Assembly (NCBI GenBank): GCA_026018925.1
Contig: JAKSZU010000016.1
Span: 27,866,877 to 27,930,876 of the forward strand
Length of the DNA: 64,000 nt
Direction of reading: 5' to 3'
Source of the DNA: Tupaia tana
Taxonomy: Eukaryota > Chordata > Mammalia > Scandentia > Tupaiidae
This document shows, in pieces, positions 54,319 through 64,000 of the stretch; the stretch's first letter is position 1; the number at the start of each line of letters is the position of its first letter. Under the pieces are notes generated by a model, which was given only the letters and a program-made list of their open reading frames with translations, had not been told where the DNA came from and searched no databases. A program made the translations under genes and the position numbers.

Positions 54319-54794
54319 AATCACATATAACTTTACAGTATATTACATTTCTTTTTCCAGAAGGAATACCATGCATATCAGTCAATATAGAAACATTAAA
54401 ATCCCCATTTCATCACCCAATAGCTTATCTCACAGTTTCTGAAGGTCAGTAAATCAGACAGCTTAACTCAGAACCTCTGGCTCAAGGTCTCTCAGGAGAC
54501 TGGAGCCATTGTGTTGGTTGAAACTGCAATATCATGTGAAGGCTCAATTGGGGAAGATTTTGTTTCCATATTCACTCACATGGTTGTTTCCAAAACTGAG
54601 TTCTTCACTGGCTATTGGTCAGAGGCCTCCCTCAGTTCTTTCCCATGTGGGCCTCTCCAGAGGGCATCTTACAACATAGCAGATGACTTTCCTATGAGAG
54701 AGAGAAAATACAAGATGAAGTCACAGTTTGCATACTGATATTAACATCCCATGACATCTGCTACATCAAATTCATTAGAAGTTAGTCACTAAAT

Positions 54795-55052
54795 TGGTAC
54801 CAGCAATTAGTGTAATGGCTATGTCACTGGACTCCCATGTAGTCGACTGCGGTTTGTGTCCTGGACCCGGTGGCTTAAAACTCAGGCCGGGCGCTTGTGC
54901 ATGCGTGCCCAAGATCCTGAGAGGAGAACGGAGGAGAAGGGATTGTGGCGTGGCCATACCCCCTGGGGGGTGATTTCTCGCTTTCTGTCTCTCTATCTCT
55001 CTCTGTCTGTCTGGTGAGCGCCACGCCCTATAGCAAAAACCTCTCCAAAAAA
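54795..55052 (+). mobile_element. CYN-type SINE, long form
   Basis: Perfect 18-bp duplication AGAAGTTAGTCACTAAAT (54777, 55053). Confidence 0.87.
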
Positions 55053-55292
55053 AGAAGTTAGTCACTAAATCTAGCTTACTTTCAAGAAGAGTACATAAGG
55101 GTGTGAATGGCAGCAGGCAGGGATTGTGGGCAGCCATCTCAGAGGCCATCTACCACACCCACATACCATTTTTAGTAATATGTAACTGGAGGGTGCACAG
55201 GTCTCATCCTTTTGACCTGTCTTTCATGCACTTGCTCATGAAACTCTTATATTGCCTGCCATCACTCTGTGCCTTCTTCTTCTACTTTTTTT

Positions 55293-55468
55293 TTTTAATA
55301 ATTATTTATTTAATTCCATTTATTATTACTATTTTTTTTTAACTTGACCAGAGAGAGAAAGAAAGAGAGAAAGGGAAAGTGAGAAAGCAAACCACCAGTT
55401 CTGGAACTTGAAACATGGTCGGCTATGTGGGAATCCAGATCCTTTAACCACCATGCTACCTGCGGCCC
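55293..55468 (-). mobile_element. CYN-type SINE, short form
   Basis: Lies between CTCTGTGCCTTCTT and CTCTGCCTTCTT. Confidence 0.75.
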
Positions 55469-55568
55469 CTCTGCCTTCTTAATCGTCTATGTTTTTTATT
55501 CCTGCTCTGACTGCTTTATTGATCCTCTTCCAATTCCTGGTTTTACCGGCCCATGCTCACTTTTTTTT

Positions 55569-55623
55569 TTAAGAATTATTTTTTTTAACTTTCTTTACTT
55601 ATTTTAATTTGACCAGAGAGCGG

Positions 55624-55659
<36 letters not shown>

Positions 55660-55741
55660 AAGCTGCCAAGTCTGAGACTTAAACCGTGGTCAGCCATGTT
55701 GGAGTCCAGCACCTTTAACCACCATGTCACCTGCCTACCCT
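55569..55741 (-). mobile_element. CYN-type SINE, short form
   Basis: Flanked by CATGCTCACTTTTT and CATGCTTACTTTTT. Confidence 0.8.
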
Positions 55742-55775
55742 CCATGCTTACTTTTTCAGAAAGTACATCTGTCAT

Positions 55776-56056
55776 GGACCAGCAGTTAGCGTAATGGCTA
55801 TGTCGCTGGACTCCCACGTAGTTGACCGCGGTTCGCATCCCGGACCCGGTGGCTTAAAACTCACACCGGGCGCGTGTGCATGCGTGCCCAAGATCCCGAG
55901 AGGAGAATGGAGGAGAAGGGATTGCGGCATGGCCATCCCCCCGAGGGGGGTGATTTCTCGCTTTCTGTCTCTCTGTCTCTCTCTGTCTGTCTGGCGAGCG
56001 CACGCGCCCTATAGCAAAAACCTCTCAAAAAATAAATAAAAATAAATAAAATAAAA
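55776..56056 (+). mobile_element. CYN-type SINE, long form
   Basis: Perfect duplication AGAAAGTACATCTGTCAT (55758, 56057); close to consensus. Confidence 0.87.
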
Positions 56057-56189
56057 AGAAAGTACATCTGTCATTACTGAGAACCTCCATGCAGCTCTCT
56101 ATCTTGTGTTTTGTGAAACCACCAATTAATTCAGCCAAATTCATCTCTTTTCTAAATTTGTATTATACACAGAGGCAGTGTCAGTTTTT

Positions 56190-56537
56190 TTTTTCCCCCA
56201 ACTGCCAGAGGGGGCATGTGCATTGATGAGAGGGAGAAAAAACAAAGAGAGAGAAGAAGAGGAAGAGGGAGAGAAGGGGGAGGAGAGAGAAGGGGAGAAA
56301 ACAAAAGAAAGAAGGAGAGATAGAGGGAGAAGAGAGAGAGGGAGGAGAAAGCACCCTCGGTGGGCCATAGTCATGCCACAATGCCTCTCCCTCCATTTCT
56401 CCATCCTGCCAGGATTTGGGACACCCTCATGCATCTGCCTGGTGTGTTTTTCAAGCCACTGGAGCCAGAATTTGAACCATGATCAGCCATGTAGCATCTG
56501 GCACCCTTAACCAGTAGGCCACAGGGCTGGCCTAAGG
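56190..56537 (-). mobile_element. older long-form SINE with GA-rich expansion
   Basis: About 115 bases of GAGA/GGAGA repeats (56230-56345) enlarge the CT-rich body. Confidence 0.65.
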
Positions 56538-56567
56538 CAGTGCCTTTATTTATTTATTTATTTATAT

Positions 56568-56822
56568 TTTTTTGGAGAGGTTTTTGCTATAGGACGCGTG
56601 CGCTCACCAGAAAGATAGAGAGAGACATAGAGACAGGAAGCAAGAAATCACCCCCCAGGGGGGATGGCCATGCCACAATCCCTTCTCCTCTTCTCCTCTC
56701 AGGATCTTGGGCATGCACACACATGCGCCCGGTGTGAGTTTAAGCCACTGGGTCCAGGACTCGAACCGCGGTCAACTACGTGGGAATCCAGTGACATAGC
56801 CATTACGCTAACTGCTGGTCCC
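56568..56822 (-). mobile_element. CYN-type SINE, long form
   Basis: Reverse copy next to the expanded one. Confidence 0.8.
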
Positions 56823-57089
56823 GTGGTGCCCTTCTTTTAAACATTTTTTTCTCTACTTCTCTTGTCTTCCAAAATACATCTTTGAGAGTGTGATTCATGT
56901 TTTTAACCTGTCTGCATATATCTTGAGTGCTCTGTGAGTCCTTCCAACTCTTAACATTCCGTAATTCGGTGACTCACATCCCCAATCAAGTCTAGTAGTG
57001 CTGATAATGCAATAGAACCATAACATTTTTCTACTCTGTTGATACTCATTTCATTCTATCTCTATCTGATGGGCATTAGAAAGCTATAT

Positions 57090-57245
57090 ATATTCAGTGA
57101 CTATTGTGTACTTACTGTATGCCAGTACCATGATAACCAAAGCTAAGTGCTTTGGGATGCAGCAGGAAAGAAGCCACAAGGACCCTTGGCTTTAGGAGCA
57201 TAGTCTTAGGGAGTAGAGAGCAATAAAAATAAATCATATAATTAA
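57090..57245 (+). mobile_element. possible L2-like fragment
   Basis: TGTGTACTTACTGTATGCCAG...GCTAAGTGCTTTGGGATGCAG resembles the common L2/CR1-like 3' segment. The match is weak. Confidence 0.35.
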
Positions 57246-57467
57246 TAATTATGATGTAACAGTGCCATGAAAGACAAATGTAGGATGATACTAGGTAAGT
57301 GAGGGAATCTTAACTTGGTCTGGGAGATTATGCAGACTGAAACCTTAAAAATTAAGTAGGAGTTAGGCAAGCAAAAAGATATGTCAGAGATGAAAAGCTT
57401 AGAGGCAAAACTAAGTTCTAACAAAGTTCTTAACCTCTCCCATTGCCTAGCAAAGGAGGGAATTTAT

Positions 57468-57469
<2 letters not shown>

Positions 57470-57507
<38 letters not shown>

Positions 57508-57530
57508 ACGCGCGCACACACACACAAATT
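57470..57530. repeat. (TG)n-CGCG-(CA)n inverted microsatellite
   Basis: GT repeat turning through GTGCACGCGCGCAC into CA repeat, potentially cruciform or Z-DNA forming. Confidence 0.8.
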
Positions 57531-57599
57531 TATTTATTCTACAAGAAAGAGAGATACAGCACTCACAGGATCTTTTTTTTAATTAAAATGTTCATTTAT

Positions 57600-57900
57600 T
57601 GGGACCAGGAGGTGGTGTGGCGGTTAAGGGCCCTGGACTCCCACATGGCTGACAGTGGTTCAAGTCCTGGACCTGGTGGCTTGCTTTCTTACTTTCTCTC
57701 TCTCTCTCTGGTCAAATAAATAAACAAGAGGATAAATAAAGTCAAATAATTCTTTAAAAAATTTCATCTATTGGGGCCAACAGGTGGCATGGTGGTTCTC
57801 ACTCTCTCTCTCTCATTCTGTCCCTCTCTGGTCAAATTTAAAAAAAAAAAGTAAATAAATTAATAAAGTTAAGTAAAATAATTCTTTAAAAAAGTTCATC
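57600..57900 (+). mobile_element. two short-form SINEs in SUV39H2 pseudogene 3' UTR
   Basis: 57600-57765 and 57775-57900; the second lacks its tRNA-like B-box half. TTCATTTATT, TTCATCTATT and TTCATCTATT mark the shared target. Confidence 0.75.
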
Positions 57901-59397
57901 TATTTTTACACCTTAAATTTCCCTATCATTAAGATGTCAATGCTTCAATTAAAAAGTAGAAAATAGGTTATAAAATTCAGAATCACCCATTTGTCTTAAG
58001 TACAAATAGACATGACAATATTAAGTAGACATGACAATAAAGTAACAAAAATAGAACTTATATATTTGCCCATTAAATTAATTACTTTTCTGAATTCAGT
58101 GAGTATAAAATAGATATGAGAATAAAGTAATAAAAATAACAAAAATAGAACTTATATATTTGCCCATTGAATTAAATTTTTTTCTGAATGCAGGTATATG
58201 GTAAGTTGAATATTTGAATTTAGCATCTGTTGCATTATTGGTTTAACACTTTCAGATAATGAAATAGGCATTTCTCTATTCACAGATTTCATAAGTGTGA
58301 ATGTGCTGACTGGTAAATAGTTTGGTGTCTAACTAGTAAATAAATATATCTCAAATTAGGCTATGTGGCCCAATGTCCCTCTCATCAGAAATATCTGTAA
58401 TGCATTTGGCAAGTGTCTTGAAATGTAAATTTACATAGGTATAATCTTGATAATATGGAAAAAGTCCCAAATACTTATTCTTTGAAGATGTTAACATTAG
58501 GAAAAAAAAAGAACTATAGTTCTCATCAGTTCTGTTTTCTGAAAATTCAGTTGAAGTAACCTCTGCAAGTTACAGCTCCACATTTGCATACAGTTCTCAC
58601 CCTCTTTTTGGCTGGGCTATGGGCAATAGATATATCTGGAGATATATCTCCAGAACCTTTCATTTGATATTCAAAAGTCAGCTCTTCTCCAGCATTTATG
58701 ATTCTTGTGGAAAATAATACTATCCGGGGAAGATGAGTATCAAGGTTATCAATGAAAATATTGAACACCTGAGGATTTGGGTCACAATCGTAATTCACAA
58801 AATAAGACACATTTCCATATTGAGCTCCATCCACTGTGAATTCATCAGATTCATAGTCCAGATCAAAGAGATATGTGATTTCCTTATTGTCCTATTACTG
58901 CCCTCCTTCTTTCAGCTTCTTCACTTGTGATTACCTCTCCAACATATTCCATGACAAAACTCATTCTTTTAATCTTCACAAGGGTTTTTACACTCCAGCC
59001 ACAGCCATTCCTAGTTCAAAGGATGCAGAGTGAATACTGTGTGCCTTGTTGTACACTCCTATTGGGACAATCAGGTCCACATTGACACCTTGAGCTGCAT
59101 TCATAGATGGGGGTTCCAGGTGGAATTTTAATTTGTTGATTTTTACTATAAGCCGAAAGAACTCCAACTCTGACAGGACAACATTTCTCAAAGAAGCAAT
59201 CTGTGCAAGAACAACCAAAGGTAGTTTCATTTACTATGCTGATTCTGAGCTGGTTTGTATTCATTAATGTAGTAGAAGTCTGAAGGTGGGCCCTCTAAGT
59301 CAACAGTATTTTCAACAAATAGCATTGCTTCATGATCCCTCTTTATTTTGAATTTGTCTTGCCATCTCTGCAGAGTTATCCTTTGTTTAGCTTTTCT

Positions 59398-59557
59398 TTT
59401 AAAAAAATATTTATTTTTAAAATTTACTCATTTGTTTTAATTTGACAAGAGGGGCGGGGAAGTGAGAAAGCAAGCCACTAGATCCAGTACTTGAACCGTT
59501 GTTGGCTATGTGGGAGAATCCAGTGCTTTAACCACCATGCCACCTGTCGATCCCATT
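59398..59557 (-). mobile_element. short-form SINE in SUV39H2 pseudogene
   Basis: TTTAGCTTTTCTTTT and TTTAGCTTTTTTT flank it. Confidence 0.75.
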
Positions 59558-60455
59558 TAGCTTTTTTTTACAATATACTCAGCAATGGCATGTTTCAAAG
59601 CTTTGTTATTCTTTTACAGTTACTGCTTTGCCTTTCTTTACCTGAGATAAATAATTATGCTTGTCTTTAGAAAATTGCTGAAGCAATCTTGGGCACGTAA
59701 GATTTTGCAAAGGTTCCCCCAAGTACTTGTAGAATCTGGCCATCCTTTCCATTTTACAAGGTAATACTTCATATCCTGCCAACCTATTCACACAAACTGC
59801 AAACGAGGAAGTCAGTGTGGAGTTCTTTTTTTCTTCAACTTATCAAGTTTCCTTAGAGATGTACTTCTTCCTGTCCATCTCTACTACTATAGCTTTAGTT
59901 GCTTCTCACTCTTAATTTTTGTATGAATTATTACATTACCTTTTTTTTTTTAATTTTGCCATAGTGTATATGTGATTGCTTTACTACCTTGTAGTCACAC
60001 AAGTATTCCAGCTCATAATTGTTTGGATTTCTTTTGGTGATTCCAGTCAATTTACATATGAGCTTTTCTTTTCTGCATAGTTCCTGATGAGGATCAAGTG
60101 AAACTAGGCAAGGCACACACCAAGCTCCTCACGCCTTGCCCCAATGGTGGGCATCTTGTGACGCTTTCATTCGAACTGGTGAGGTCTGACCGACAGCTCA
60201 CCTGGCCCAAAGTCCTGCCCCTCCACTCACAGGATCTTGATGCTGCGATCCATCCATAGCTTCAGCCAGTCTGGATCATGAGTACATGTATCGTATCATG
60301 GACATGCAATGCCGGCATTACTCTGGGAGGTCTCTGAACATGAAGAGGCAACCGAATATCATTGCTCTGCCTTGCAGAACATTGTGTCTTACCTTTGGGC
60401 CACCTTCCTGCCCCAGGGAGTATATTTTTAAAGTACTACTTTTTTTTTTTTTTTT

Positions 60456-60999
60456 TGAGAGGTTTTCACTATAGGGCGCCTGCGCTCTCCAGGCAGAGAG
60501 AGAGAGACAGAGAGACAGAAAGCGAGAAATCACCCTCCAGGGGGGATGGCCACGCCGCAATCCCTTCTCCTCCGTTCTCCTCTTGGGATCTTGGGCACGC
60601 ACGCACACGTGCCCGGCATGAGTTTTAAGCCACCGGGTCCAGGACGTGAACCACGGTCGACTACGTGGGAGTCCAGTGACATAGCCATTATGCTAACTGC
60701 TGGTTCCTTCTTTTTTTTTTTTAAGAGTGCTTTTTTGCTATAGGGTGCATGCACTCACTGGAGAGAGAGAGACAGAAAGCAAGAAATCATCCCCCAAGGT
60801 GGGTGAAAGGGAAAGTGAGAAATCACCCTCCATGGGGGATGGCCACAATGAAATCCCTTCTCGTCCACTCTCCCCTCAGGATCTTGGGCAGACACACACA
60901 CGCACCTGGCATGATTTTCAAGGCTCTGGGTCCAGGATTCAAACCAATGTCTACCATGTGAGAGTCCAGCGACATAACCTCTATGCCATCTGCTGGCCC
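60456..60999 (-). mobile_element. two long-form SINEs
   Basis: 60456-60707 near consensus; 60725-60999 older with a partly duplicated hairpin segment. Confidence 0.75.
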
Positions 61000-61009
61000 C
61001 ATGAGTACC

Positions 61010-61400
61010 ACTTTAAAAAAGAAAAAAAAAATCTCGAAGACAAACCCCAAAAATACTCTTGTTCCATGGTCTTGCTTCCATTCTGCATCTTTTATATCAC
61101 AGCATAGTCCTAACAACTATCATGTTACCCTATTACCTTTCAAAATCATTGTGAATGTGGCTCCTCTGGAAATGTCCTCCAACTACTAGGCTGGTCTCCC
61201 TGTTTCCTTCCTTGCTTTGGTTCTAGAACAACTCAGTGGATAATGTTGATACTACTGACTGGGGTGGCAAACAGTGCAAGGGGAGCACACGTGGAAAACA
61301 AAGTTTACTTTTGCACATTTAAGCTATGTGTGTGATATTAAGTATATCTGTCAATTAGATAGTTGGATATCCCTGTTTGGAGTTTAGTAAAGAGGCAGGG
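61010..61400. other. intergenic, nothing recognised
   Basis: Unique sequence. Confidence 0.55.
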
Positions 61401-61401
61401 G

Positions 61402-61739
61402 CTAGGGTGCCAGCAGGTGGCATGGAGGTTGAGGCACTGGGTTCCACACGGCCAGCTTTGTGGTTCAAGTCCCAGACCCAGTGGCTTGAGAATCAAGTGT
61501 GCCTAAAATCCTGAGAGGAGAGTAGAGAAGGGATTGCAGCATGGCCAATCCCCTGCGGGAATAATTTCTCATTTTCCCTCTCTCTGTCTCTCTCTGGAAA
61601 GCCACACGCCCTATAGCAAAACCAAAACTAAAAAAGCATGAGGATAAGCAGATGATATAAAGTTTATACTGCTGGATGTAGGCCTACATGGCCTACTGCA
61701 GTTCAAATCCTGGACCTGGTGGCCTGAAATTCATGCCAG

Positions 61740-61782
<43 letters not shown>

Positions 61783-61934
61783 CCCAAAATCCCAAAAGGA
61801 GAATGGTAGAGAAGGGACTGTGGTGTGGCCATCCCCTTGAGGGCCAATTTCTCACTTTTTGTCTGTCTCTGTCTCTCCAGAAAGTGCACGCACCCTATAG
61901 CAAAAAATCTCACATAAAATAACTTTTTTAAAAA
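61402..61934 (+). mobile_element. two older long-form SINEs
   Basis: 61402-61638 and 61640-61934; AGGCAGGGGCT bounds the pair. The second carries a (TG)19-type run at 61741-61779. Confidence 0.65.
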
Positions 61935-62037
61935 AGGCAGGGGCTGGAAAAATTAATTTAAAAGTTTTAAATGTATAGATGTTAATGAGATCTTGCGAAT
62001 GAATGGGAGGGACCTGGCTCAAACAAACCACTTTTTT

Positions 62038-62214
62038 TTTTTTAAGAATTATTTTATTTTTTATTTTATTCATTTATTTTAATTTGACCAGAGAGGGAGA
62101 AAGTGAGAGAGAGAAAGGGAAAGTGAGAAAGCAAGCCGCCAGGCCCAGGACTCGAACCACGGTTGACCATATGAGAGTCCAGCACCCTTAACCAACATAC
62201 CACCTGCTGGCTCC
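62038..62214 (-). mobile_element. CYN-type SINE, short form
   Basis: AAACCACTTTT on both sides (62025, 62219). Confidence 0.8.
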
Positions 62215-62442
62215 CAATAAACCACTTTTATTTCACTTAAAAAAACTTTCTTTTTTCCATCTCATTTATATTTCATATATATGTATATGTGTATTTATAC
62301 ATATGAATGATAAGTACGCAGGGCAGGGGACCAGTATTAAGTTCAATTTGGAACGTTTTAGTTTGACTATTATACCAAATGTGTCCCACAGTAGAGACTT
62401 AGAAATATAGGTCAGAAAAATCAATAATAGAGACCAATTAGA

Positions 62443-63322
62443 AGCTGGCAGGTATGGTGGTTGGGGCGCTAGACTCCCATATGGCAGACCATGGTTTGAA
62501 TCCCAGACCTGCTGGCTTGCTTTCTCACTTTCCTTTTTTCTCTCTCTGGTCAAATAAAAAAATAATAATAGGGGCCAGCAGGTGGTGTGGTGGTTAAAGG
62601 TGTTGGATTCCTACATGGGCAACTATGGTTCAAGTCTCGGACCTGGTGACTTGCCTTCTTGCTTTCCCTTTCTCTGGTCAAATTAATAATAATAATAATA
62701 ATAATAATAAATGGAATTAAATAAATAATTCTTTAAAAATAATAAATAATTTTTGGGCCAGCAAGTGGTGTGGTGGCTAAAGGCACTAGACTTCCACGTG
62801 CCCAACAGTGGTTCAAGTCCCAGACTTGGTTCCTCCTCTCTCTTGCTCTTTCCCTCTCTGGCCAAATTTAAATAAATAAATAAAGTTTACAAAAATATTT
62901 TTTAAAATAATTCTTTAAAAAATAATTATTTAATTTTATTGTTATTATTTAAAATTCTTTTAAAGTTGGCCAGAATGAGACAGAGTGAGAGGAAAAGTGA
63001 GAAAGCAAGCTGCCAGATCAGAACTTGAATCATGGTCAGCCATGTGGGAGTTCAGCTGCCTTAACCACCATGCCAACTGGCAACCCCCTAAATAAATGAT
63101 TATTTTTTTAAAAATTTATTTAACTTTATTTATTTATTTAAATTTTGACCAAGGAGGGACACAGCGAGAGAGAGAGAAAGAGAAAGAGAGAGAGAGAGAG
63201 AAAGTAAGTGAGAAAGCAAGCTGCCAGGTCCAGGACTTGGACCCCAGCCAGCCATGTGGGAGTCCAGTGTCCTTAACCACCATGCCACCAGCCCATCCCA
63301 ATAAATGAGTCTTAAAAAAAAA
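62443..63322. mobile_element. cluster of five short-form SINEs
   Basis: Three forward (62443-62570, 62572-62745, 62756-62925) and two reverse (62926-63090, 63100-63305). AGACCAATTAGA stands only at the outer edges (62431, 63323). Confidence 0.75.
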
Positions 63323-63334
63323 AGACCAATTAGA

Positions 63335-63674
63335 TTTAGATGGCAGAAGGTTAGCTTTCTCACCACTTACCCAAAGAATATTGTGACCGATTATTCTAGG
63401 TGAAATGAAAGGAAGTCAGAAATTAGAAATGACAATTATGTTTATGAATCTGCCATTATATTTGCAATAGCTGAGAAAACTCTTCCTCCCCTCACCCTCT
63501 TTCTTCTTTTTTAAAACCTCCTTTTTTCTTAATCATCATGTTAAAGTTCATTGTATTGGTACAGATTCCTAACACTTGAAATACATTTCAGATGCATCGG
63601 TTTCTCACTATGCCAAGGCAAAGAAAGGGCTGTTGAAGTACTATTTATTCAAAAGTGCAAAGCCATTTTGATTG
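63335..63674. other. intergenic, nothing recognised
   Basis: Unique, AT-rich. Confidence 0.55.
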
Positions 63675-63930
63675 TGCTTGTTTCCAAAATGATTTTGTAA
63701 TAGCCAACACTTAGAGAGCATATGCTAGAGCTGCTGCCAAGTGCTTTTATTGCAATTACTTCATTTACTCCTCACAATACCCCATGTAAAAGTACTATTA
63801 TTAATCATGATTTTTAAGAATAAAAAGCTGTGATTTCAACTGGTTAAATAATGAACCCAAGTTCAAATAGCTAGCAAATATTGGAGCTAGAACTTGAACT
63901 CATGCTGTCTAACTGCAGAGCTGCGTGTTC
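63675..63930 (-). mobile_element. MIR, reverse orientation
   Basis: CAAGTGCTTTTATTGCAATT, CTCCTCACAATACCCCATG and AACTTGAACTCATGCTGTC are the reverse of a MIR/MIRb, including its tRNA-like region. Confidence 0.65.
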
Positions 63931-64000
63931 CTTGCTTTCCACTGCTGCTTCCCAACCAGCTCTCTTCCTACACTCCTTTCTGGTGTTCTCCTTTCTGTCT

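Larger units (their letters stand above)
53655..55170 (-). mobile_element. old MaLR LTR fossil (MLT1 type), split by younger insertions
   Basis: The pieces 53655-53750 and 54422-55165 read as the reverse of an MLT1 LTR (GTAACAAATTAGCTCACAAT ... GTGTGAATGGCAGCAGGCAG). It is broken, of placental-mammal age, and interrupted by three SINEs and another insertion. Confidence 0.6.
57575..60223 (-). pseudogene. SUV39H2: SUV39H2 processed pseudogene
   Basis: On the minus strand: CLVSLDPHQELCRKEKLICK, YLCDYKVVK (near 60100-59990), EPLQNLTCPRLLQQFSKDKH, then TTFGCSCTDCFFEKCCPVRV and GTPIYECSSRCQCGPDCPNR (pre-SET cysteines), then FVNYDCDPNPQVFNIFIDNL and RVRTVCKCGAVTCRGYFN with a stop at 58547. Introns are absent, frames are broken, and part of the chromodomain is deleted. 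The SUV39H2 3' UTR follows to an A-run at about 57575. A perfect duplication CACTCACAGGATCTT (57560-57574 and 60224-60238) defines the ends. Three SINEs are nested in it. Confidence 0.92.

Noticed and set aside
57575-60223. A live SUV39H2 gene
   Set aside because: Intronless, multiple frame breaks, missing chromodomain part, A-run and target-site duplication.

Overview
The window is mammalian nuclear DNA, most likely from a colugo (Dermoptera, e.g. Galeopterus). It is packed with roughly one hundred copies of two tRNA-derived SINE types. Their tRNA-like heads (A box TAGCGTAATGG, B box GGTTCGAGTCC) and CT-rich bodies fit the colugo-specific CYN SINEs. Older MIR, MaLR LTR, mariner-type and 7SL-related repeats are also present. 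The species call is an inference from these repeats.

The only live gene recognised is DHTKD1, on the minus strand: the E1 subunit of the mitochondrial 2-oxoadipate dehydrogenase complex (lysine, hydroxylysine and tryptophan breakdown). Exons 1-7 lie at 49764-49608, 36043-35888, 18470-18259, 16163-15969, 11595-11326, 9134-8963 and 6487-6289. All have GT/AG borders and matching phase, and together encode about the first 453 residues. The later exons lie beyond the left edge. A CpG island with CCAAT boxes (about 49290-50150) forms the promoter. Bases 50.2-64 kb are the upstream intergenic region.

Five non-coding gene relics are recognised: HMGB1 (2.1-4.4 kb), a U6 snRNA copy (4.67 kb), S100A10 (33.1-34.6 kb), RPL23A (52.7-53.3 kb) and SUV39H2 (57.6-60.2 kb). 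Several have clear target-site duplications (TSDs) and nested SINEs. A complete half-LINE (HAL1) with a 20-bp TSD fills 19273-22248.

The outstanding feature is a pair of very similar composite retrotransposons in DHTKD1 intron 2 (23537-27823 and 29371-32460). The order of parts is: tandem ~320-bp 5' units that carry their own splice donor and acceptor; a GC palindrome; the 5' half of a HAL1-type ORF1; a GC-rich VNTR of 25/26-bp units; a unique 3' end; and poly(A). The architecture parallels hominoid SVA/LAVA but is built from different parts. The second copy begins with what looks like the first exon of ECHS1 spliced onto the element. This is analogous to the MAST2-exon SVA_F1 subfamily of humans. 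To my knowledge this family is undescribed, but I could not search.
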